In this document: piece by piece, positions 57,630-64,000 of the stretch | How the letters are laid out: each line of letters begins with the position of its first letter | Numbering within the stretch: the stretch's first letter is position 1 | NCBI RefSeq assembly: GCF_001510895.1 | Contig: NZ_LPWA01000142.1 | Span: forward strand, 62,001 to 126,000 | Length of the DNA stretch: 64,000 bases | Reading direction: 5' to 3' | From: Mesorhizobium loti | Lineage (GTDB): Bacteria; Pseudomonadota; Alphaproteobacteria; Rhizobiales; Rhizobiaceae | Translations under genes and position numbers: made by a program | The notes under the pieces: generated by a model | Databases searched by the model: none | Told to the model about the DNA's origin: nothing | Seen by the model: the letters and a program-made list of their open reading frames with translations, nothing else

Positions 57630-57801
57630 CAGCCAATCTCCCTCCTTGTGGGGGAGATGCCTGGCAAGGCAGAGGGGGGCGTTGTCCCGCCGGCTTGTCC
57701 AATTGAGAACTGGCGCACCATGCGCGATTGCCGAGCTGGCGATCCTTCGCGCCCCCCTCTGTCCTGCCGGACATCTCCCCCACGAGGGGGGAGATCAGCT
57801 A
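57630..57801. repeat. RIME-like composite palindromic repeat, copy 2
   Basis: Same plan as copy 1: CTCC-rich palindromic arms at about 57635-57680 and 57755-57800 in inverted orientation. Its centre (TGTCCCGCCGGCTTGTC) resembles the reverse complement of copy 1's centre, so copies 1 and 2 lie in opposite orientation. Located downstream of the glycosylase gene. Confidence 0.8.
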
Positions 57802-58724
57802 ACCCTCAACCCCCTCAACTTTGCCTTCACCTCGAGAAAATCCCGCCACGCCAGCTTCTTATGCGCCGGCGTCCTGAGCAGATAGGCGGGGTGCAGCGTC
57901 GGCATGGCGGGAATTGCGATCCCGGAGGCGGTCGTATGCACACGCCAATTGCCGCGCAGCCTGAGAATCCCCTCGGTGGTGTTGAGCAGGGTCTTGGCCG
58001 ACGGCCCGCCGAGATTGACCAGCACTTTCGGATTGACCAGCTCGATCTGCCTTTCGATGAATGGGCGGCAGATCTCGGTCTCGTGCGGCGTCGGCGTGCG
58101 GTTGCCCGGCGGCCGCCACGGGATGACGTTGGCGATATAGGCCGATGTCCGGTCGAGCCCGATTGCCGCAAGCATCCGGTCGAGCAGCCGGCCGGAGCGG
58201 CCGACGAAGGGCAGGCCTTCGAGGTCCTCGTCGCGCCCCGGCGCTTCGCCGACCAGCATCAGATCGGCATCCGGGTTGCCGTCGGCGAAGACGAGGTTCT
58301 TCGCGGTGAATTTGAGGTTGCAGCCGTCGAAGGCCGCCATGTGCTGGCGCAATTCATCGAGCGTCGAGGCGCTTGCCGCGAGTTGCCGCGCGAGCAGCAC
58401 CTGCCCCTCATCGGGTACCGCGGCAGTGGCCGGCATCGTGCGCGCCGGCGCATCGGGCACATGGCTCGCGTCCAATCTGGGCGCAGGCGCCGGCCGCTCC
58501 GGTACCTGGTCTGAGCCGAGACTTGGCTGAGATGCTTGTCTTTCCGCAGGCCTGCTTTCACGGACGGGTGCGGCCGGCGCCGGTGCGCGCTCGGTCTGCT
58601 TTGGCCGGGCCTCCGCGAACCGGTTGATGGGCACGTCCTCGAGCGCCTCGTCGACGCCGGCGCTGGCATAGAAGGCCAGCAGCTCGGCGATATCGATCGG
58701 GTTGTTGGGGGAGGCGGCAGTCAT
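57795..58724 (-). CDS. Uracil-DNA glycosylase, family 4-like, with incomplete Fe-S ligand set
   Basis: 309 residues. A variable Pro/Ala-rich N-terminal ~110 residues precede the glycosylase domain: LMLVGEAPGRDEDLEGLPFV (uracil-binding motif), ANVIPWRPPGNRTPTPHETE and the final MPTLHPAYLLRTPA. Family 4 enzymes hold a 4Fe-4S cluster by four Cys. Here only DGCNLK and EICRPF are evident; the first Cys of the CXXC pair is absent and the CRPPGNR position reads WRPPGNR. A Bradyrhizobium enzyme of a related cluster-free class has been described, as I recall. It removes uracil from DNA for base excision repair. ATG 58724 fits. Confidence 0.87.
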   Translation of the reverse strand: MTAASPNNPIDIAELLAFYASAGVDEALEDVPINRFAEARPKQTERAPAPAAPVRESRPAERQASQPSLGSDQVPERPAPAPRLDASHVPDAPARTMPATAAVPDEGQVLLARQLAASASTLDELRQHMAAFDGCNLKFTAKNLVFADGNPDADLMLVGEAPGRDEDLEGLPFVGRSGRLLDRMLAAIGLDRTSAYIANVIPWRPPGNRTPTPHETEICRPFIERQIELVNPKVLVNLGGPSAKTLLNTTEGILRLRGNWRVHTTASGIAIPAMPTLHPAYLLRTPAHKKLAWRDFLEVKAKLRGLRVS

Positions 58725-58774
58725 GGCGCCACCATCGTCCGCGCGGCGGCATTTTGCAACCTTTGCGACGGCAT

Positions 58775-58922
58775 TCTCCCCCCTTGAGAGGGAGATGGCC
58801 GGCAGGCCAGAGGGGGTCGCCGCGCGTGAAACGCCAGCCTTCTTTCGCCCACACGGCACTGCGGCAGTTGAGGCGACCCCCTCTGTCGCCTCCGGCTGAT
58901 CTCCCCCTCGACGGGGGAGATC
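58775..58922. repeat. RIME-like composite palindromic repeat, copy 3
   Basis: Inverted arms with CTCCCCCCTTGAGAGGGAG and CTCCCCCTCGACGGGGGAG palindromes and GGCCAGAGGGGGTCGCC / GGCGACCCCCTCTG extensions. The centre differs from copies 1 and 2. Fills the gap between the hypothetical gene at 58921 and the glycosylase gene. Confidence 0.78.
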
Positions 58923-59559
58923 AGCCGGTCGGTATGCGCGGATCCTGCACCAGATAAAACGTCCAGCGCGGCGTGTAGTCGGTGATGAGGAAATCGAAGG
59001 TCGCCGTCTTCAACGGGTCGACCTTGCCGTTCTTGAACAGCAGCCGGTCGTACGGTTCGAACTGGCGGTCGAAATCGGCGAAACTGCTCGACCAGATATT
59101 GTCGGGCGTCTTGTTGCGTTGGTCGAAGGACAAGCCGTCGCCGAACACGCTCGGCTGGTCGAGGATTTCCTGCAGCTCGAACTGGAATTCCACCCAGGGC
59201 AGGGCGCTGTTATTGAGCACGTCGATGCGCATGTACATGATGCCGTTGGCGACATCGCCTGCCTTGCCGAAAGCCTCGATCGGCCTGGTGGCTCGAATGG
59301 TCAGCGTCACCGGCGTCGCCGAATTCAGCTCCTCGGTGATGACCAGCGGGTCTTCCTTGGTGCCTATTCCGGAAGCGCCGGTGATGCGGAAGCCGCCAAG
59401 CTCGTCGGAAAAGGAGTAGGCGCCGGCCGCCCACACCTTCTGCGGATCGGCTTGCGCCGGGGCGATCAGGAAGAGGAGCGGAAGAACCGCGCGGCAGAGC
59501 ACGCCGGGCGAGAAGAGTAAGCGCTTCGATGAAAAGCCGGATGGCTCGGGAGTGCGCAT
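58921..59559 (-). CDS. Exported conserved hypothetical protein
   Basis: 212 residues. Signal peptide (LCRAVLPLLFLIAPAQADPQ). The mature part is a beta-rich domain: SFSDELGGFRITGASGIGTK, DPLVITEELNSATPVTLTIR, MYMRIDVLNNSALPWVEFQF, and a closing FDFLITDYTPRWTFYLVQDP. I do not recognise a named family. The pattern of alternating hydrophobic strands suggests a periplasmic immunoglobulin-like or jelly-roll fold. It stands alone between RIME copy 3 and the divergent ETF-QO gene, sharing a 250-base upstream region. Confidence 0.72.
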   Translation of the reverse strand: MRTPEPSGFSSKRLLFSPGVLCRAVLPLLFLIAPAQADPQKVWAAGAYSFSDELGGFRITGASGIGTKEDPLVITEELNSATPVTLTIRATRPIEAFGKAGDVANGIMYMRIDVLNNSALPWVEFQFELQEILDQPSVFGDGLSFDQRNKTPDNIWSSSFADFDRQFEPYDRLLFKNGKVDPLKTATFDFLITDYTPRWTFYLVQDPRIPTG

Positions 59560-59810
59560 GGGGCCAAGTATTGCCGATAAGCAAGCCGTCGAACAATTAA
59601 AAACGTGCCACGCAGGCCTGGCCTTCCAACTGAATGGCCCTGGCCTATGCTTCGCTGTGGCCTACCCCAGGGCCGTTTCGTATGGAAAACCGCGACTTTT
59701 TGTCGAAATCGGCGTTGTCACACCAGCGCCGGTTTCGCGTCGCGAATTGATGCGCTATGCAGCGAGTGAGCCAGCAAAATGCAAGAATATGGCAAGCCAG
59801 TGAGGGGCAG

Positions 59811-61488
59811 ATGAGCGAGATCGAACGCGAGAGCATGGAATTCGACGTGGTGATCGTCGGCGCCGGTCCGGCCGGCCTCGCCGCGGCGATCCGTCTGAAG
59901 CAGCTCAACCCCGACCTGTCGGTCGTCGTGCTGGAAAAGGGCGGCGAGGTCGCGCCCACATCCTTTCCGGCGCCGTCGTCGACCCGATCGGCATCGACCG
60001 TCTTCTGCCGGGCTGGCGCGAGGAGGAGGACCATCCGTTCAAGACGCCGGTCACCGACGATCATTTCCTGGTGCTTGGCCCCGCCGGCTCGTTCCGCCTG
60101 CCCAACTTCCTGATGCCGCCGCTGATGAACAATCACGGCAACTACATCGTCTCGCTCGGCAATGTCTGCCGCTGGCTGGCGGCCAAGGCCGAAGCGCTCG
60201 GCGTCGAGATCTATCCGGGCTTTGCCGCGGCGAGCCTCGTCTACAACGAGGCGGGCGCCGTCACCGGCGTCATCACCGGCGACATGGGCGTCGAGAAGGA
60301 CGGCACGCATGGCCCGGCCTACGCGCCCGGCATGGCGCTGATGGGCAAGTATGTGCTGATCGGCGAAGGCGCGCGCGGCTCTTTGGCCAAGCAGCTGATC
60401 GCCAAATACAAACTTTCCGAGGCCGCGAACCCGGCAAATACGGCATCGGCCTCAAGGAGCTCTGGCAGGTCAAGCCGGAGAACCACAAACCAGGCCTGGT
60501 CCAGCATTCCTTCGGCTGGCCGCTCGACATGAAGACCGGCGGCGGCTCCTTCCTCTATCATCTCGAAGACAACCAGGTGGCGGTCGGCTTCGTCGTCCAC
60601 CTGAACTACAAGAACCCCTATCTGTCGCCCTTCGAGGAGTTCCAGCGCTTCAAGACGCATCCGGCGATCAAAGGCACTTTCGAAGGCGCCAAGCGCATCG
60701 GCTACGGCGCGCGCGCCATCACCGAAGGCGGCTGGCAGTCGGTGCCGAAGCTCTCCTTCCCGGGCGGCGTGCTGATGGGCTGCGCGGCCGGCTTCGTCAA
60801 CGTGCCGCGCATCAAGGGCTCGCACAACGCGGTGCTCTCCGGCATGCTTGCGGCCGAGAAAGTTGCGGACGCCATCGCCGCCGGTCGCGCCAATGACGAG
60901 TTGACCTCCTACGAGGAAGCCTGGCGCGGCAGCGATATCGGCAAGGACCTGAAGAAGGTCCGCAACGTCAAGCCGCTGTGGTCTCGCTTCGGCACCATCG
61001 TCGGCGTCGGCATCGGCGGTCTCGACATGTGGCTGAACACGCTGCTCGGCTTCTCGCCCTTCGGCACGCTGAAGCACGGCAAGGCCGACTACGCGACGCT
61101 CGAGCCGGCATCGAAGCATCAGAAGATCGCCTATCCGAAGCCGGATGGCGTGCTCACCTTCGACCGGCTCTCCTCGGTGTTTTTGTCCAACACCAACCAC
61201 GAGGAAAACGAACCGGTGCACCTCATCGTCGGCGACGCGGCGCTACAGCAGCGTTCCGAGCACGACGTCTTCGCCGGACCGTCGACCCGCTACTGCCCGG
61301 CCGGTGTCTATGAATGGGTGGACAAGGACGGCAACGCCGCCGCCGACCCCTCTGCGAAGGATGTGCGCTTCGTCATCAACGCGCAGAACTGCGTCCACTG
61401 CAAGACCTGCGACATCAAGGACCCGAACCAGAACATCAACTGGGTGCCGCCACAAGGCGGCGAAGGCCCGGTCTACCAGGGTATGTAG
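59811..61488 (+). CDS. Electron transfer flavoprotein-ubiquinone oxidoreductase, two frameshifts
   Basis: About 559 residues when single G losses near 59952 and 60421 are restored (VGAHILSGAVVDP; SEGREPGKYGIGLKELW). FAD motif VVIVGAGPAGLAAAIRL; ubiquinone-binding and membrane surface region GYGARAITEGGWQSVPKLSF; C-terminal 4Fe-4S ligands CPAGVYEW and CVHCKTCDIKDP. The enzyme passes electrons from ETF to ubiquinone, serving fatty-acid and amine dehydrogenases including dimethylglycine dehydrogenase. GAGGGG precedes ATG 59811. Two breaks in one essential-type gene support sequence error. Confidence 0.93.
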
Positions 61489-61584
61489 ACGGGGACGGCG
61501 CCTGGTTGCGCCAGCGCAACTCCAAGGCCGTTGAAACCACCGACCGCTTGTGTTTTCTTTCCGTGAGGATAGGGAGAGACGGCC

Positions 61585-62178
61585 ATGCGCCTGGCGGTTC
61601 TGACATGCCTTGTCGCCATCGGCGCGCTGTGCGCGCCGCAGGCTTCGGCCGGCACCAGGGTGCTGGTCCAGACGCGTAGCTATGACATTGCGGGCAATTC
61701 CGGCGCGGCGCTGATCGCGGCCATGGACGGCAGAGGCCCTAAGCACGGCTTCATGACACATGCCATCGCCCAGACCGCCTACACGGTCGACTGGGATCTC
61801 GGCGTCATCCAGGACAAAGGCTCGTGCCGGCTCAAGCAGGCAAACGGCACGCTCAATCTCTTCTACACTTTTCCGCGCGTCGCTTCGCCGGCGTCGCCGG
61901 CGCTGAAGAAGCGCTGGAACCGGTTCTTCGACGGCGTGCGCGCCCATGAACAAACCCATGGGCGTATCGCCAGGCAAATGATGCGCGCCACCGAGCGGTC
62001 GATCACCGGTCTCAAGGTCGCGGATGATCCTTACTGCTACGAGACGCGTCGCGAGGCACGCCGGCGCATCCAGGCCGCCTATGCCGAATACGAGGCCAGG
62101 CAAAATGCCTTCGATGCCCGCGAGCACCGCGACGGCGGCCATGTCGAGCATCTGGTCGCGGCGTTGATGAAGCCTTAG
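61585..62178 (+). CDS. DUF922 exported putative zinc protease
   Basis: 197 residues. Signal peptide (LAVLTCLVAIGALCAPQASA). The DUF922 domain has QTRSYDIAGNSGAALIAAMD, AQTAYTVDWDLGVIQDKGSC, and a HEXXH zinc site as VRAHEQTHGRIARQM (~residues 116-120), suggesting metallopeptidase activity in the periplasm. Two Cys (KGSC; DPYC) may form a disulfide. A GAGG-type ribosome site lies before ATG 61585. Function in rhizobia unknown. It lies 96 bases after ETF-QO and converges with the EEP-fold gene. Confidence 0.85.
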   Translation: MRLAVLTCLVAIGALCAPQASAGTRVLVQTRSYDIAGNSGAALIAAMDGRGPKHGFMTHAIAQTAYTVDWDLGVIQDKGSCRLKQANGTLNLFYTFPRVASPASPALKKRWNRFFDGVRAHEQTHGRIARQMMRATERSITGLKVADDPYCYETRREARRRIQAAYAEYEARQNAFDAREHRDGGHVEHLVAALMKP

Positions 62179-62231
62179 CGGCGCGATGCAGGACTGTTGA
62201 TGCTGGCAGGACAGCGCGAAGGATCGCTACG

Positions 62232-63278
62232 TCAACCCGGAGTCTTACCGAGGCGGACAAGAGAGGCCAGCGCCGTCTCATGCTCCTCCTTGGGCTCTCT
62301 GTCGTCGGGCCGCAGCGAGAACTCGACCAGCACCGGCAGATGATCCGAGCCGGTGTCCTCCAGCCGCGTCGCCGAACGGATCGTCACCGCGCCCTTGCTG
62401 AACACCTGGTCGATCGGCAGGCCGGCGAAGCGCCGCAGAAAGTCGGGCAGCGTCCTGTGCATCCAGGTCGGCCCGACCGACGGCATCACGGTCAGCTTGC
62501 CGGTCGAAGCGACGCGACGCACCGCAGCGCTCCACGGCACGGCGTTGCAGTCGCCGGCCATGATGGCGGTCTCGCCGAGCGCGGCAAGCGGCTCCGCCAG
62601 CTCGCCGATCTGCCAGTACTGCTCACGCGGCCAGGGCCAGCTCAGATGGATCGCAGCGACATCGACGCCGGTGCCGCCGAAATCGATGGTGGCGGTCGCC
62701 ATCGCGCCGCGCGGCTCGCAATGCGGCGCGGTGCCGGCGGCAAAGGGCCGCCGCGACAGCAGCGCGACGCCGAAAACGCCGTTGGGATAAGGGCACAGGA
62801 TCCGGTACGGATAGGCGCTGGTGATATAGCCGAGCTCGGTCGTCCACATCCCCGTCACCTCGTCGAGGGTGATCACGTCGGGATTGGTCCGGCCGATCAG
62901 CGACAGCACCTTCTTTGGTGTCGGATTGTCGAAGCGAAGGTTCATCTGCAGCAGGGTATAGACGATGCGGTCGGCGGGTTTGGCAATCGCTTGCTGCGGC
63001 CACAGCCTTGGCAGCGCGCTTACCGTCGTGGCGAAGCAGGCGATGGCGAAGAGCAGCACCGCTGCCGCCTGCAGCCGGTAGGAGCTGCCAAGCAGCGACA
63101 GCGCCAGCAGCGCCGTAAGCACGCTCAGATGAATGCGGAAATGCGAGAAGGAATCGAGCGCCGGATGCAGCGCGCCGAGGAACCCGGCCAGCAGCGCGGC
63201 CGAGAGTGCCATCATCGCCAGGAATGCCACCCCAGCCGTCATGTTCGAGCGCGCGCCGCCTGTTGTCATCTCGGTCAT
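62232..63278 (-). CDS. Endonuclease/exonuclease/phosphatase family membrane protein
   Basis: 348 residues. Three N-terminal membrane helices (FLAMMALSAALLAGFLGALH; LSVLTALLALSLLGSS; AVLLFAIACFATTVSALP) precede a periplasmic EEP domain. That domain shows QMNLRFDNPTPKKVLSLIGR, the metal Glu in DVITLDEVTGMW, HLSWPWPREQYW, the GDCN motif in IMAGDCNAVPWSAA, and catalytic His in TGSDHLPVLVEF. The family hydrolyses phosphodiesters or phosphomonoesters, e.g. phospholipid headgroups or DNA; the substrate is not known here. The start is 63278 or 63269. Confidence 0.88.
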   Translation of the reverse strand: MTEMTTGGARSNMTAGVAFLAMMALSAALLAGFLGALHPALDSFSHFRIHLSVLTALLALSLLGSSYRLQAAAVLLFAIACFATTVSALPRLWPQQAIAKPADRIVYTLLQMNLRFDNPTPKKVLSLIGRTNPDVITLDEVTGMWTTELGYITSAYPYRILCPYPNGVFGVALLSRRPFAAGTAPHCEPRGAMATATIDFGGTGVDVAAIHLSWPWPREQYWQIGELAEPLAALGETAIMAGDCNAVPWSAAVRRVASTGKLTVMPSVGPTWMHRTLPDFLRRFAGLPIDQVFSKGAVTIRSATRLEDTGSDHLPVLVEFSLRPDDREPKEEHETALASLVRLGKTPG

Positions 63279-63390
63279 GGCCTGCCGAATGCCGATGGCA
63301 TCTGTCTGGAGCAAGACAAGACCTCATCTCGCTCTACCTGCTTATCGGCCAAATTGCGGCCCGAGCAAGACGACGAATTGCCCCGTTGAA

Positions 63391-63434
63391 GCAATTCCAG
63401 GAAAAGTGCGTAGCGGTTTTCCGTCCGGAATTGC
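63391..63434 (+). repeat. Hairpin repeat, subfamily A
   Basis: Outer stem GCAATTCC/GGAATTGC, inner stem GGAAAA/TTTTCC, loop GTGCGTAGCGG. An A-rich CAAAAACAGATAGAG follows. It sits between two minus-strand genes, 29 bases past the AMP nucleosidase stop in the reading direction of that gene. Confidence 0.85.
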
Positions 63435-63462
63435 GCAAAAACAGATAGAGCTGCGCCGGTCG

Positions 63463-64000
63463 CTACTGGAAGGCCGTTTCTGAAAAACTCCTCAGCTTGC
63501 GCGAATGCAGCCGCTCCATCGGCATTTCAGCCAGCTTCTCCATCGCCCTGATACCGATGGTGAGGTGCTGCGCCACCTGGCGTTTGTAGAACTCGGTCGC
63601 CATGCCGGGCAGCTTCAACTCGCCATGCAGCGGCTTGTCGGAGACGCAGAGCAGCGTGCCGTAGGGCACGCGGAAGCGGAAGCCGTTGGCGGCGATCGTC
63701 GCCGATTCCATGTCGAGCGCGATCGCACGCGACTGCGACAGGCGCTGCACCGGTCCGCGCTGGTCGCGCAGTTCCCAGTTGCGGTTGTCGATGGTGGCGA
63801 CGGTGCCGGTGCGCATGATGCGCTTGAGGTCGTAGCCGGACAGCCCTGTCACTTCGGCCACCGCTTCCTGCAGCGCCACCTGGATCTCGGCAAGCGGCGG
63901 GATCGGCACCCAGACCGGCAAATCGTCGTCAAGCACATGGTCCTCACGCACATAGGCATGCGCCAGGACATAGTCGCCCAGCGCCTGCGTGTTGCGCAGG
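63463..64000 (-). CDS. amn: AMP nucleosidase, 5' part outside window
   Basis: About 179 C-terminal residues are visible; the gene enters from beyond the window end. The stretch LRNTQALGDYVLAHAYVRED, LDDDLPVWVPIPPLAEIQVA, GTVATIDNRNWELR, QSRAIALDMESATIAANGFR and GTLLCVSDKPLHGELKLPGM is the nucleoside-phosphorylase-like catalytic domain of Amn. ALDMESATIAANG carries the Glu that contacts ribose. The enzyme splits AMP into adenine and ribose 5-phosphate. The N-terminal regulatory domain is not seen. Confidence 0.9.
   Translation of the reverse strand, partial: LRNTQALGDYVLAHAYVREDHVLDDDLPVWVPIPPLAEIQVALQEAVAEVTGLSGYDLKRIMRTGTVATIDNRNWELRDQRGPVQRLSQSRAIALDMESATIAANGFRFRVPYGTLLCVSDKPLHGELKLPGMATEFYKRQVAQHLTIGIRAMEKLAEMPMERLHSRKLRSFSETAFQ

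Noticed and set aside
9337-60422. Programmed ribosomal frameshifting as an explanation for the many breaks
   Set aside because: The breaks lie in unrelated genes, show no common slippery heptamer or downstream structure, and are mostly repaired by adding one G or C. Sequence error is simpler.
1-64000. tRNA, rRNA, CRISPR arrays and insertion sequences
   Set aside because: Reading both strands I found no cloverleaf-type genes, no regularly spaced direct repeats and no transposase coding. The only repeats are the hairpin and RIME-like families.

Overview
The window is chromosomal DNA of an alphaproteobacterium of the order Rhizobiales, most likely Mesorhizobium or a close Phyllobacteriaceae relative. 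This rests on gene content and order recalled from rhizobial genomes (mucR-sufE-divJ; feuN-feuP-feuQ followed by ccmI/ccmE/ccmF/ccmH-degP-two-component pair-glnE-pleC-pepN), on the high-G+C codon usage of all genes, and on dispersed hairpin repeats and RIME-like repeats typical of this group. No rRNA, tRNA, CRISPR array, insertion sequence or prophage cluster was recognised.

Layout. (1) 1-7226: a catabolic and uptake locus. Minus-strand genes encode an RpiR regulator (cut by the window start), a C45-type N-acyl hydrolase/transferase, a polar amino-acid ABC transporter (ATPase, permease, binding protein) and a beta-keto acid cleavage enzyme. Divergent from these are a second RpiR regulator and a class III aminotransferase. 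(2) 7271-12307: L,D-transpeptidase, HAD dehalogenase, branched-chain-type aminotransferase, sodB and two c-type cytochromes. (3) 12436-15030: a large fusion of an adenylation domain, a carrier domain and a membrane acyltransferase, the most unusual gene here. (4) 15066-30000: SET protein, oligopeptidase B, mucR, sufE, divJ-like kinase, cell-envelope and DUF proteins, and a bifunctional penicillin-binding protein. (5) 30056-34783: a TetR regulator with a symmetric operator, a covalent-flavin/folate demethylase and a non-pyrrolysine MttB homologue, forming a methylated-amine module. (6) 34925-36255: a lone phage-tail-like protein, a SnoaL protein and a feuN-like gene. (7) 36337-55565: feuPQ, lipoprotein, cytochrome c maturation operon, degP, two-component pair, glnE, pleC-like kinase and pepN. 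(8) 55718-64000: DMT exporter, XRE regulator, uracil-DNA glycosylase, ETF-ubiquinone oxidoreductase, a HEXXH exported protein, an EEP-fold membrane protein and AMP nucleosidase (cut by the window end).

Two cross-cutting observations matter to any user. First, about sixteen frameshifts interrupt otherwise intact and often essential genes. Nearly all are loss of one base, usually G or C, so I read them as sequence errors and annotate each gene across its full span. Second, eight intergenic hairpins share one loop sequence and one folding plan, while both stems differ between subfamilies yet stay paired. Several sit 1-14 bases after stop codons, and three are followed by a second inverted repeat after an A-rich spacer.
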